Assembly (NCBI RefSeq): GCF_028583425.1
Contig: NC_072793.1
Coordinates: forward strand, 171,779,681 to 171,843,680
Source of the DNA: Eublepharis macularius
Taxonomy: Eukaryota; Chordata; Lepidosauria; Squamata; Eublepharidae
DNA length: 64,000 nucleotides
Direction: 5' to 3'
Shown here: in pieces, positions 15,242-25,844 of the stretch
How positions within the stretch are numbered: the stretch's first letter is position 1
How the letters are laid out: each line of letters opens with the position of its first letter
The notes under the pieces: generated by a model
Seen by the model: only the letters and a program-made list of their open reading frames with translations
Databases searched by the model: none
Told to the model about the DNA's origin: nothing
Position numbers and translations under genes: made by a program

Positions 15242-18200
15242 GGTTGCCCCGAGTCCCAGTCTCCCTCCGTGGGCATAGTTGCCAAACTAAAGCCGGACAC
15301 ATGGGGGAGACCGACAGTGAAGGCAGGGATCGGGACTCCCGGGGAAAAGAAGAAGCCTGCCACCCTCCTCATAGATACCGGAGCTTCACTTAATATACTC
15401 CGGCCCACCTTAGTCACAAAGGGCACCCAGACCCCCACTACCATGCAGCTCGCCGGTTTTGGGGGCGGCACGCAGGAATCCCCGGTCTGGCAGGATATCC
15501 CCCTCTCCGTTGGGAACCTGGCCACCCGGATTTCGGCGTGCGCAAACCGGGGAGAAGACGATGGAATTTTGGGCATGCCATTTTTCCGTGCCGAGGGACT
15601 GACCATTGACTTAGCGAACGGGCTCCTGTGGCGCATCCCGGGAGGCCCAGACTTTGTTAATGCGGTCCATCGATGCGCAGCCCTCAAGGCCCCCCTTCCT
15701 CTCGCCCCCATCACAGGAGACCCCTGGGCTCAGGACTTTCCCGAAGTGTGGGTGACAGACAAGGCCGAGTGTGGGATAGTGAAGGGCGCCTGCGTCCTGA
15801 TTGAAGGAAAGGACCCCCCTCCCCAAAGACAGTACAAGTACCCAGCAGAAGCTGAGGCAGGGATAGCCAAGACTATAGAAGGACTCCTTGAGTGGGACGT
15901 CATACTCCCGATGCAGTCCATCTGCAACGCCCCATTGTGGCCAGTTCTGAAAGCAGATGGAGTGACCTGGAGAATGACGGTCGACTTCCGTGCCCTGAAT
16001 GCCACCACCCCTCCAGTTGCCCCGGTTGTGGCCAAGTATAATGAGATCCTAACGGCCATTGCCGCTGGGTCCCGGTTCTACTCGGTCATAGACCTGGCCA
16101 ATGCTTTCCACTCCATCCGGTTGCATGAGTCTTGCTGGTACAAGTTCGCGTTCACTTTCCGCGGCCAGCAATACGCATTCAAGCGGACCCCCCAGGGATT
16201 CCACTCCAGCCCCAGCATTTGTCATGCCCATGTAGTTCAGATGTGGGAACGCCTCCAACCCTCCTCGAGGCCCCACGTACTGAGCTACGTGGATGACATT
16301 TTAGTCCACGCCCCCACGGAAGAATTAGCCCGCCAAATCACCAGGGAAGTCCTGGAACTCCTCCGCGAGACTGGGTTCAAGGCTAGCAGGGAAAAGGCCC
16401 AATTGGTTCAGACCAGCGTCAAGTACCTGGGTCTGACCCTGGGACCCGAGGGTCGCACCCCGGACGCCCAGCGAATGGAGGTCATTTCCAAGCTGCCTGC
16501 ACCCACCGATGTCCCCTCCCTCAGAGCCCTTCTAGGAACTTTTAACTTCTCCCGAGACTTCATCGAGTCCTTTGCAGACAAAGCTCGCCCCCTTTATGCT
16601 CTCCTCAAGAAGAACACTCCCTGGGAGTGGGGACCGGAGCAACAGACAGCCTTAGCCGAGCTAAAGCGCAGTCTAGCCGCAGCCCCGGCCCTAGCCCATC
16701 CAGATGTTACCCAGCCCTTCTTTATCCAGTTAGCAGTATCAGACAAGAGCATAGGAGCCACGCTCACCCAGCAGCAAGCAGGAACCGCTAGAGTAGTAGC
16801 CTATGCCTCTCGCAACCTAACTGCAGTAGAAACTAAGTTTAGCCCATGCGAAAAGACATGCCTTGCTCTGGTTTGGAGTCTGACCCATTGGGAATTTATC
16901 ATAGGAGGTTCACGTACAATAGTGCAAACCACTCACACGCCCCTCAAATATATCCTGTCGGGAAAGATACAGGACGGACAAGTTTCAAACGCTCGCATAG
17001 CCCAGTGGACCCTGGCCCTGGTCAACCGCGGAGTAGAATTCAAAAAGGAAACCACTGAGCCACCAGCCCCCTATGGCCTATTGGTAACCGGGACCGAGCA
17101 CGAGTGCCCCCTGGACCCGCCACCACAGGTTGTCTGGCCAGTCACTTGGGGAGTCCCGCTAGAGGAAGCCCGACAGAACGGCTTCACATGCTGGTTCTGT
17201 GACGGCTCCTCCTTTCACGTTGGAGGCTCCCCTCGGACAGGCTACGGCGCCGTGCGAGTGAGCGACGCCCATACCCTCAAAGGTCCAGCCCGTCCCCATT
17301 CCAGCCAAGCGGCTGAGGTGCAAGCGCTTCTGGCGGTGCTTGAGTTTGAGCCCCCAGAAAGCCCACTTGCCATTTACACAGACTCGGATTGGACGGCCAA
17401 AGCCGCCACGGTCTGGCTCCCGGTGTGGCAGAATCAGGGGTGGAGAGCTAGCGATGGGAAGCCCGTAGCCCACCTACAGCTATGGCAGCAAGTAGCAGCA
17501 CTCCTCCAGTCTCGCTCAGGCCCAACGCAGGTGACCCATGTCAAGGGACACCAGAAGACGAACTCAGAGACCGCTTATTGGAATGACCAGGCAGACCTTG
17601 CAGCCAAGGCAGCCGCCACTGAAAGTGCTCCCCCACCGGAACTAGCCACCGATTGTCCCCTCCGCCCTGTCACCACTCGGGCACAAGCCCGCAGCCAAGC
17701 TCAGGGGACCGCAGGAACGCTAGACCTAGCACAACTGCAGCGATCTGACCCAGAAATAACTGACCTCCTAACCGCAGGAAGGGATCAGACAGGAAGACTC
17801 ATGATCAGAGAAGAGGAAGGCATAGTTTGGGCAGTAGATGCAGCCGGCGAACGCCATTGGGTAGTACCATTGGAAGTTAGGGCTGACTTAATTCAGTTTG
17901 TCCACGAGCAGGGACACCGAGGCAAGGATCTGACTCTGGAAAGGGTAAAAGAGGTTGGTTGGTGGCCTGGCATGCGCACCGAAGTAGCGCAATGGGTAGA
18001 CAACTGTCTGTCCTGCGCTATGGTTAATGCAGACCCCACCGGACCTAGAGCTCCCCTCCAGCATCAGAGAATTGATGGACCCTGGGCTCGCATACAGATT
18101 GACTTTATCGGCCCCCTTCCCCCCACTGCTCGCAGCAATCGCTACTGCCTCACTGTCATAGACCCCTTTAGCAAATGGGTCGAAGCGTTTCCGTGCAAGC

Positions 18201-19081
18201 GCAACAATGCAGCCACCACAGCCAAACTACTGTTCAACAATGTCTTTTCAAGATGGGGCATTGTGCGAGTCATGGACTCCGATTTAGGCTCACACTTTAT
18301 CGGAGAAGTTACACAGGAGCTTTGTAAAGCACTAGGCATCCAGCAACGGTTCCACATAGCCGGCCACCCTCAAGCTTCAGGCGCCATAGAAAGAACCAAC
18401 CGGACCCTCAAGGAGGCTCTCCGCAAGATGGTTCGCTCCTCCGGGAGAGACTGGGATGAAAAACTCCCCATAATCCTAATGGCCATTAGAGGCACTACCG
18501 CAGTTCACGGGCTCACACCCCATATGGTAATGACAGGGCGAAGAATGCAACTCCCGGAAGCCTTCTGGCTAGATACGCAGCTCCCTTCCGACATGCAGCC
18601 TGTAGTGATTAATGATGCTTGGGTCCAGGACCTGCTCTCATCCATACACGCCGTCCACATGCAAGTGGCCCAGAAGTTGGGCACAGCTCAGAAGGATATG
18701 GACCGCAAATTGGGATGGGTCAGGAACCCCAGGCAGTGGGAAGAAGGACAGCTCGTTCTGTACAGGAAGTTTTCGCAAAAGGCGCACTCACTAGCAGCCA
18801 AGTGGCAAGGCCCAGTCCCTATCACAAAAAGAGTCTCCCCAGCTGTCTATCAGGTAGCCATCCAGAGAAGGACAGGAGGAACGTGGCTAAAATACTTTCA
18901 TGCCTCTCAGTTAAAAGAATGGAAAGGGAAGCCGCTGCAAACCGCCCCTCCTGTGTACGACCCTGGGGGAACCTCCACCAGTCCAGCCCCCCTCTGCCCA
19001 GTGATTCGCCAGATATCCCTCCACCCTGGGCCAGAGATACCGTGTGTCCCCTTAGACCAGACCTTTGTAGCTTTAGAATAA
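15242..19081 (+). CDS. pol: Retroviral pol (protease, reverse transcriptase, RNase H, integrase)
   Basis: The frame is the same as gag and continues directly after its UAG, the arrangement gammaretroviruses use for read-through. About 1,270 residues are recognisable. In order: aspartic protease LLIDTGASLNIL (about nt 15,370); reverse transcriptase with TPQGFHSSP and SYVDDILVHA (about 16,185 and 16,285); a gamma-like connection region; RNase H with CDGSS, then ALLAVLEFE, then IYTDSDW (about 17,195-17,390); integrase with an HHCC finger (about 17,900-18,020), the DDE residues in QIDFIGPLPP, MDSDLGSHF and GAIERTNR, and a C-terminal KWQGPVPITKR (GPY/F-type) domain. It looks open throughout. Confidence 0.92.
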   Translation, partial: GCPESQSPSVGIVAKLKPDTWGRPTVKAGIGTPGEKKKPATLLIDTGASLNILRPTLVTKGTQTPTTMQLAGFGGGTQESPVWQDIPLSVGNLATRISACANRGEDDGILGMPFFRAEGLTIDLANGLLWRIPGGPDFVNAVHRCAALKAPLPLAPITGDPWAQDFPEVWVTDKAECGIVKGACVLIEGKDPPPQRQYKYPAEAEAGIAKTIEGLLEWDVILPMQSICNAPLWPVLKADGVTWRMTVDFRALNATTPPVAPVVAKYNEILTAIAAGSRFYSVIDLANAFHSIRLHESCWYKFAFTFRGQQYAFKRTPQGFHSSPSICHAHVVQMWERLQPSSRPHVLSYVDDILVHAPTEELARQITREVLELLRETGFKASREKAQLVQTSVKYLGLTLGPEGRTPDAQRMEVISKLPAPTDVPSLRALLGTFNFSRDFIESFADKARPLYALLKKNTPWEWGPEQQTALAELKRSLAAAPALAHPDVTQPFFIQLAVSDKSIGATLTQQQAGTARVVAYASRNLTAVETKFSPCEKTCLALVWSLTHWEFIIGGSRTIVQTTHTPLKYILSGKIQDGQVSNARIAQWTLALVNRGVEFKKETTEPPAPYGLLVTGTEHECPLDPPPQVVWPVTWGVPLEEARQNGFTCWFCDGSSFHVGGSPRTGYGAVRVSDAHTLKGPARPHSSQAAEVQALLAVLEFEPPESPLAIYTDSDWTAKAATVWLPVWQNQGWRASDGKPVAHLQLWQQVAALLQSRSGPTQVTHVKGHQKTNSETAYWNDQADLAAKAAATESAPPPELATDCPLRPVTTRAQARSQAQGTAGTLDLAQLQRSDPEITDLLTAGRDQTGRLMIREEEGIVWAVDAAGERHWVVPLEVRADLIQFVHEQGHRGKDLTLERVKEVGWWPGMRTEVAQWVDNCLSCAMVNADPTGPRAPLQHQRIDGPWARIQIDFIGPLPPTARSNRYCLTVIDPFSKWVEAFPCKRNNAATTAKLLFNNVFSRWGIVRVMDSDLGSHFIGEVTQELCKALGIQQRFHIAGHPQASGAIERTNRTLKEALRKMVRSSGRDWDEKLPIILMAIRGTTAVHGLTPHMVMTGRRMQLPEAFWLDTQLPSDMQPVVINDAWVQDLLSSIHAVHMQVAQKLGTAQKDMDRKLGWVRNPRQWEEGQLVLYRKFSQKAHSLAAKWQGPVPITKRVSPAVYQVAIQRRTGGTWLKYFHASQLKEWKGKPLQTAPPVYDPGGTSTSPAPLCPVIRQISLHPGPEIPCVPLDQTFVALE

Positions 19082-20660
19082 AAGAAATAGTAGAATATGT
19101 AGATATCGGTGTAAATGTTAAAAGTTTTTCCAATTCTATTCTTTGACCTCATTAGGCGGGCCCCACAGTTGGGACCCTTAGGAGAAGACACGGCAATCAA
19201 AGCCAAATAGGACCACCACCGAGAGTGATTCTTAATTGGATCGTAAGCCGCATGTTCGGAAAAAAAATTGCACAGGCAAAAGAGATTTGCTGTGTGTGAA
19301 AGTGGTTGGAGAGGCTTTAGCCCAAAAGTGAATGCGTTTCCAATATTGGAGACACACCAATAAAGGTGATCTCTGTATTTGAAAACATTTCACCCGCCGT
19401 GCTGGTGAAGATCCCGCATCTACGTAGATTCGGGGTCTCACCTGCCAGACCCACGCTTTCGCATGATGGTCGGCTTTGGCTTTGAGGGCCGTGCCTCCCC
19501 TGGAAAAGGATCCCCAAATAGCCCAACATCCCTCTTTTACTAATGTTCATATTCGTCATGGTGAGTTGCTATACGGCGCCACCAGCTAGTACGCTTTAGT
19601 GCAAAAGTAAAAGACCCGCCAGTATTTTATAAATATGTGCCCTCTGGAATGTGTTATTGGGGTGCGTTCGCTACGCACAAGGGGCAGCGTACCTCATTTA
19701 CATAGCCAGAATCCCCTGCGCCAAGATGACCCCCGAACAACCCAGACCCAGTGGCGCCGGCAGATCTCGGCCGCCTCCGCCGCTTTTCGATAAACGCTGC
19801 CGAGCACCTTCGGCTCCACTTCGGCCCTTTCCGCCAGCAGCCGCCCGCCCCACGTAATCTTTTCCCTTGCCCGTACCGCACAAGGGAAAAGAAGGGGGGG
19901 AGACATATTGAAGTTTTAATGAAGCCCTGCCAGGCCTTCCAAGTGAGGGCAACCCAAAAGTACCCCACACCCGTATGCCTCTTGCTCCGTGTATTTTTCT
20001 TTTGGCTCAGTGCATTTTTCTTTTGCTCAGTGTATTTTTCTTTTTGCCCAGTGTACCTTTTTTTTTTGAAACCAGAAGATGGGGCCTCCCGAGGGAGTCC
20101 CCCCCAAAAATTGCTAGTCCTGCAAACATATGACGAAAGCCCATTTTTAGGAAATTAAAGCGAGGGCCCCCGTCTGCAGCAACCCTTATAGTTAAGGGCG
20201 ACCGCTCTTTAGTTTTTTTCGTTTTAAAACGGCAAGGCCAGGCCGAGCCGGACCGACAGCCCTCAGCCCGCAAAATAAAAATAGCCCGTCGCCAAGCAAG
20301 GGGCACCTGGAGGCCACATAGTCCAGGCACCCAGGGACCCCTGGGGCGAGTTTGCATAATCCCGCCTAACGCACAGCCGACCCTTGCCCGACGTAAAGAC
20401 GTCCCCCCTGAAATATACACGCTTTAGAAAGAAACCTTCGCACAGGAGTTCCCCAGAGCAACAAGCTGGAAGGCTCGCTTAGTGCTCCGGGACTTCTCGT
20501 TCGAGCCCCACCTAATAGACAGTGCTGGCAGAAATACGCCCTCCTTTTTCCCCGCTTTACTTCATTTATTTTTGCTGCAATAAACTCAGGGAGCCTGTAC
20601 TTATATCCGCAGGTCTCCCCAGGATATTTTCATCACAAAAAGGAAAAGGAAGGCCAGGAG
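19082..20660 (+). other. Long non-coding pol-env interval of the retrovirus
   Basis: I see no conserved gene in these 1.58 kb. It holds a short array of about three ~23-bp units (19,988-20,056, core 'tgtatttttcttttgctcag'), GC-rich stretches and a pyrimidine-rich stretch before env at about 20,545-20,620 that could serve env splicing (inference). Retroviral pol and env usually abut or overlap, so the length is odd. Remnants of an older insertion cannot be excluded. Confidence 0.5.
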
Positions 20661-23048
20661 ATGAGGCACCTGGCTACTCTGTGTTTGCTCGTGCTGGCAG
20701 GCACCCTAATAGAGGGACGCCCGTCCAAATTAATGCCCTACCCCCACTGGAGATGTATCAATACCCTGGCAGGAAATGAAATGATGGTCTGCAAGGTTGT
20801 GCAGCAGAACAATATGACCACCCCCACGGATCGCACTAACTTCCGCAGCTGTGAAGAGCAGTGGATCCGACCCCCAGAGCTTGTTATTTTATGTGTAGGA
20901 GTCAAAACTCTGTCCCAAGAGCTAGTGTGCTATTCACCTACCGATACAGTTTCACCACTTGCTCCGATTCCTTGTATGTTTCTTCCCCGTATCAGGCCAG
21001 TCCCCACCGCAGTCCCGGTGGTAGACAAATATACCACCCCTGCCAACTTCGAAACCTCGCCATTTGTCACTGAGGCTTTCGGACCATACTGTGAAGTTAT
21101 TTTAGTGTCGGCCGCAGTATGGAAGGCAGGAGACCCCTTTAGAATGACCATCCTACTAGGCACCACTACCACTGAATCTGCATCAGTCACTATCACGCCC
21201 CCTTCAGGTGCAGTTCTCTCCCTTGCTATAGAACGCTGGGAGAACCTGACCTGGATTGTAAAAGAGGAAGACCTAGCCAAACATGGCCCACCCGATTGGA
21301 TTCTGGTTCAACAGACGCCCGAATGCCAAACCAAGCCCCTAGTAGAGAAATTTCACCGGCTTGGGCTGCTCTTTGTAAATTTGACTCACGAACCAGGCAA
21401 TTATTCCCTGCTGATCCGGACCCAGGAGACCCACACCATCCAAATTGACCCTTTGATTGCTAGCAATGAACAATTAAGCCAAGGCGGCACGCATATAGTG
21501 GGCTCCCATGTTTTGAAAACTGACATTCGAGAGAGAGTTCTAGTCCGCCCGCAAATGTCTTTAAAAGAGATCCGCATAGACTTAGCTGAGCTAAATGTAA
21601 CCCAGAGGCTGCCGCAGTGCGCTCCCTATCTGGAGGCCGGTAGCAAGGGTTGGAATGCATGGCTACAACTGTGGATCGATCCCTCCCCCTCTCTCTCGCG
21701 TGCCAGACGAAGCATTGCCGACTGGATTGCTCCTGCAGCCGGAGGCTTAGCAATCATGGATTCGGTCAACATTGAGACTCTCGCTAATAAGTTTGCCCAT
21801 GTTACGACTAGCATCTCTGACTTAGGTAAACCGGTGGTGCAGTCCCTAAATTCCATTTCAAATGGGCAACACGAGATCAGCTCCATTTTAGTTAACTGGG
21901 AGAGTCAAATTGAAAGAGATTTTTCTCTGCTGCTCAAAGGGACACAGTCTTTGGAACGCAACATGTCAATAGCCATGGCATGTATGCAAGCCCAACAATT
22001 AAATCAGGCTGTGGCCATGGGGCTAATTCGGCAAGCCATGGACGGGCACTTGCCCCTGGAAATTAAAAGATTGATTATGCCCAAATTGTCACCCATAGAA
22101 CTGGAGCTTGAATCCTGGTGGTCTCTTGTAAATTCCTCATTCTCACCGACCACCCAGGAGCTTAAATTATTTTTATTAACGGCCAGTACGCACGAGTCAT
22201 TCCATGTGTATCCAGTCGTGCCTCTGGGACTCCAAGTCAGCGACACCGAGGTCCTCTACGCCCGCCACCCCGACCATTGGGCCCGCTTCACCCCGACCGG
22301 ATGGCAGCTCGTCAGCCTCCAAGGGTGCCAGCATCGAGACCAGACTGGCTTCATTTGCCAAGACCAAGCCTTTGCACCGCATCACCCCTGTGTAGCCCCG
22401 CAAGTCGACGCCCTCAACGAATGCTCTTTCGAGGTCGCCCGGGAGAACAGCTCCGCTGTCGTCTACCTTGGGAAAGGATGTGCCTGCGTGCGAACGGCCT
22501 GCGACTTTGTGATCCTGAACTCGTTCCAGCTCAAGCCCGTGATCCCGGGAGTCAATCGCTGCTTTTGCAACCTGTCTTCGGTGGCAGCCTGCGACTTCAC
22601 CTACACGGTACCGGTCTGGACCCAAGAAGAGATCCTGGTGGCACCCTCCATCTATCGCTATGTGAAGCCTGTCTCCCTTGGCATCGGTCTGGAGCTAATC
22701 CACGAGCTCCTGGCCCACCCGCAGCTCCACCGCACCCTCCAGAGCATCCAGAGGGACGGGGACACTACTGCTTTGGTTGTGTCCCACAACGGAAAGGAGA
22801 TTTTGGATCTGGTCCAGCGGATTAAGACCACCGGCGAGCACTCGTGGTGGGAGACCCTCTTTGGTTGGAGCCCCACTGCCACTGGAATTTACAATTTGGC
22901 TTTGCACCCGATCGTTGTGATTTTGGCCTTTCAAGTTTTATTATGTGCCTCATTACTTTATTTGGGCTGTTGGAGCCGCCGACAGCTCCAGCAACTCCAA
23001 CTATCCTACCGTCTGGATCATTACAATCCAGACCTCCTCTTGCCCTAA
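20661..23048 (+). CDS. env: Retroviral env
   Basis: The protein is 795 residues starting at ATG 20,661. Residues 1-19 form a signal peptide (MRHLATLCLLVLAGTL). A furin-type RARR site at about residues 347-350 separates surface and transmembrane subunits and is followed by a hydrophobic fusion-peptide-like SIADWIAPAAGGLAIM. A helical heptad region follows, then a long Cys-rich ectodomain, a membrane anchor at about 757-779 and a short tail. Several N-glycosylation sequons are present. I do not find the CX6CC and immunosuppressive motifs of gamma-type Env, and the ectodomain after the first helix is much longer than in that type. It looks open throughout. The Env family is unrecognised. Confidence 0.85.
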   Translation: MRHLATLCLLVLAGTLIEGRPSKLMPYPHWRCINTLAGNEMMVCKVVQQNNMTTPTDRTNFRSCEEQWIRPPELVILCVGVKTLSQELVCYSPTDTVSPLAPIPCMFLPRIRPVPTAVPVVDKYTTPANFETSPFVTEAFGPYCEVILVSAAVWKAGDPFRMTILLGTTTTESASVTITPPSGAVLSLAIERWENLTWIVKEEDLAKHGPPDWILVQQTPECQTKPLVEKFHRLGLLFVNLTHEPGNYSLLIRTQETHTIQIDPLIASNEQLSQGGTHIVGSHVLKTDIRERVLVRPQMSLKEIRIDLAELNVTQRLPQCAPYLEAGSKGWNAWLQLWIDPSPSLSRARRSIADWIAPAAGGLAIMDSVNIETLANKFAHVTTSISDLGKPVVQSLNSISNGQHEISSILVNWESQIERDFSLLLKGTQSLERNMSIAMACMQAQQLNQAVAMGLIRQAMDGHLPLEIKRLIMPKLSPIELELESWWSLVNSSFSPTTQELKLFLLTASTHESFHVYPVVPLGLQVSDTEVLYARHPDHWARFTPTGWQLVSLQGCQHRDQTGFICQDQAFAPHHPCVAPQVDALNECSFEVARENSSAVVYLGKGCACVRTACDFVILNSFQLKPVIPGVNRCFCNLSSVAACDFTYTVPVWTQEEILVAPSIYRYVKPVSLGIGLELIHELLAHPQLHRTLQSIQRDGDTTALVVSHNGKEILDLVQRIKTTGEHSWWETLFGWSPTATGIYNLALHPIVVILAFQVLLCASLLYLGCWSRRQLQQLQLSYRLDHYNPDLLLP

Positions 23049-24447
23049 TGGTTATTCTTGGCGCCCTCCTTTAACCCTTGTTTGTTTTATTGCTTGTGCC
23101 GGTATGAACTATGATTATGTTTATTATGTGTATGAACCCTGCACCGGCCCCATGGACGCTCTGCTGCCGGACGCCGCTCCGAGGCCCTCTTGTGGACTAG
23201 GGGGGGACATATCTCTCTGCCTCCCAGCCCACGGCCCTTCTCCAAACGACCGCCAGCAACGCCACCGCCATGAGGACTAGAACTGTGTGCCTGAAGCCCT
23301 TCTCGCCGCCTGCCGACCCTGCTCTGCGGATTGACGCAGACAGCAAGGGGGGGTGGAAGTGTGTTTTGGAACACATGGACTAAGTTTGCCTGTTTCTGTA
23401 AATATGCAACCCAGTCTAGCAGCTGTACTGCGGACTGAGCCGTCTGTGATCTTTGCTGCTCTATTGTTTTATGAATTTTCTTTTTATGAATTTTAACTCC
23501 CATGAATTTAGCCCCGAACTAGTCCCTCTCTCTATCTATTGCAAGTGCGCCCATGAACTTTATCCCTATGAATTTGATTTTAACCCTAGGAATTGCCTTT
23601 TTAACCCGACTCCCTCCGCCGAGGTAATTCTAGCATATCCATTATTTTATGAATTTGGTTTTAACCGGGACCCCTCCGGAACGGTCTCTTTTAAAGGTTA
23701 TTTTATTTCTGATTTTAAGCTCGATGAATTTGGTTTTAATCTGACTATATGAGTTGGTCTTTTAATTGCAGAGTTTATTTTTCTGACCCCCTATGAGCCC
23801 TTCCGCCGCTCACCCCTCATGAATTGTTTCCACGCACTTGCTTTTACTCTTGCTGCTTTTATTGGTTTTAACCTCCCGAATCATTGCTTTTAATCCTATG
23901 TATTTATGTATTTATGGTTTTAATTATCTATGAATTGTTCAACCCTTGATGAATTGATCTATGCCTTGCTTGCACACTTCACTTTTATCCTCTATGAATT
24001 GCTTTTACTCTTACATTCATGAATTGTACCCATGAATTGTCTTTGCCTTTAATCCTATGCTTACGAATTATGAATTGCCCCTGGTTTTAGTGTATCAATC
24101 CACCATGAATTACGGACCTCCAGTTATGAATTGATCTATGTACGCAAAATATGAATTATTTCTGCTTGTATACATGAATTGCTATTACCTATGAATTATT
24201 ACTATTTATTCTGACGGTTGCACTTAGCACACCCCCTGGTGTGAACCCAGAGACCTGCAGCCCATTGGCTGATCTAAATTGCACTTATTCGGTTAGGTGG
24301 TTCTCCAAACTAAATTTTTGAGTGACGCCTCCTCCCCCTCCCCTTCCCACTCCTTCTTCGCTCGAAGCTCGACCACCGGACATTGCCGACCACCTCGCCT
24401 TTGAAGTCAAGTTCGGAGACCCGCGCGCCTGACGTCCCGGGGTCTCC
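23049..24447 (+). repeat. Env-to-3' LTR interval with an ATGAATT-rich array
   Basis: These 1.4 kb carry no supported gene. From about 23,466 to 24,197 the heptamer ATGAATT occurs 18 times, all on the plus strand, at irregular spacing, often as 'ctatgaattg' and often with 'ggttttaa' nearby. Chance would give well under one copy in that length. The region is otherwise AT-rich. A 99-residue frame (23,453-23,752) merely translates the repeat into EFxFN-like units. Role unknown: decayed minisatellite, protein-binding array or RNA element. Confidence 0.85.
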
Positions 24448-24459
24448 GAGGGGGGGAAT
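24448..24459 (+). promoter_or_regulatory. Polypurine tract of the retrovirus
   Basis: A purine run 'gagggggggaa' directly precedes the 3' LTR (24,460). This is the expected position and composition of the plus-strand primer. Confidence 0.85.
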
Positions 24460-25840
24460 TGTTGCCAAGTAGGCCCCCTCCCCTGCTTTGAAGCCTGCTA
24501 TGAACTGTGCTAAAGTTTCCTGCGTTGCTGTTTTACTGCTACACCCAAAGACTGCTGTGCACGTGTGTGTATTCTGATACACGTGTCAGTTTCCTGCCTG
24601 CGTGTCAATTACCCTGCTGCAATAGACTGTGTAGTTTACTGACTCCATGTTTGGTTAACTGCACAAAGGACTCTCTTCCTGGGCAAGCCCTGCCCTGGCC
24701 TGTATCTGGAATTCCCAGTGTGTGTTTGGACTGTGTTCCCCGTGCCTGCTTTGCCATCTGCCACGGACCGTGCCTGTTCCCTGCTTTGGACTGTGTTTTA
24801 AAGTGTTGTTCCCGCTGCCTCCATGGAAGCCTGCCTCATATGGGCCCAAGCCGCTGCTAGCAGCCGGGCGCCTGCCGGGGAAACCTCCAGCGAGCCTGGC
24901 TAGGCGCTCCCTGGTCAGTTCCCGCCTGGAGCCTCCCGCGGGCCGGTCGCCGAGCTTGCCCTCGCTACCGGGCAGCCTGCTATCCAGCCTTAGCTATGCC
25001 CAGCCGGCATCCATGTTCTCAGGCAGCCAGAAGACCCTGGGAAGAAGACTGCTTTGAGAAGCCATTTCGGCGAAGCGGGCACACCACGTCCGCAGCGAGA
25101 GCCCCTCGCCCCGCTCTGCATATCTTAGGAGCCGCCCCGGAGAAGAACTAAGTGCCGACCATCCCAAGCACTTAGAGAATGCATCTCAAAGAAACCTCCG
25201 CATTCCAGAGCTGATGACATCAGGACAAGCCCTGTCCGCTGGAACATCCTTTCAGCCCACTTGGATTTCCCCCTCCCTCTTTTGTCCCCTCTTCCTGAGG
25301 TGTCACTTATCACAATCTGATTACCAAAGTGGCCCATCCAAGCCATTCAGTAGCCCATTAGACCCTTTGTTTTAATCTGTGAGAACCACCAAGTACAGCA
25401 CCAGCCCCAGGGTACGTTTTGGGGTATTTAAGCTGGTCTCCCAGACCACTCGGTGCCTCGGCCATTCCTATCCAGACTTCCTTGCTGTCCGTCTGTGGTC
25501 CCAGTGCTGGCATTGGGCCACCCTCGCTGCTGCGTCTCTGCTTCGCTCCAGGATAAGTGAGTATTCCCCCTATCATCGTTGGGAACCAGCTAATGCGAAC
25601 GTCTCTGTATTTCATACTCTATGTTTCTTAGACCTTGTATGTTCTTGTATGATTGTGCAAGCTAGGCTTACGCTACACTCAATACACGTGTTTGGACCTT
25701 ACTCCTTGTCTGCCTCTTTTTCACTAGAGTGTCTGGGATCGGGACCTCCGTAAACATAGGTTATGATCCTCGCTTAATATTAATAGTTACAGACTGCTAC
25801 AGCTAATTCCCCATTATAATAAAGAGCAGTTCTGGTAACA
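24460..25840 (+). repeat. 3' LTR of the endogenous retrovirus
   Basis: It is the same length as the 5' LTR, every open frame in it matches at a constant offset of 14,087, and I found no substitution on reading both. This points to a very recent insertion, unless the assembly forced the two copies to agree. Confidence 0.92.
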
Positions 25841-25844
25841 AAAG

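Larger units (their letters stand above)
10373..25840 (+). mobile_element. Full-length endogenous retrovirus, 15.5 kb, very young, family unassigned
   Basis: Two 1,381-bp LTRs (10,373-11,753 and 24,460-25,840) flank leader, gag, pol and env. The target duplication is AAAG (10,369-10,372 and 25,841-25,844). Unit 3 shows the uninterrupted site at about 39,268. The LTRs have equal length and no difference that I could find, so the insertion is recent. It looks whole: the three main genes are open along their length, with no breaks obvious to me. The Pol resembles gamma/epsilon-type and spuma-type retroviruses, the Gag is foamy-like in lacking a zinc knuckle, and the Env is not of the usual gamma type. 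It is long for a retrovirus because of extended leader, pol-env and env-LTR segments. It lies opposite in strand to the zinc-finger genes. Confidence 0.95.

Noticed and set aside
23453-23752. 99-residue frame with EFxFN-like units after env
   Set aside because: It is a translation of the ATGAATT/ggttttaa repeat and is not otherwise protein-like.
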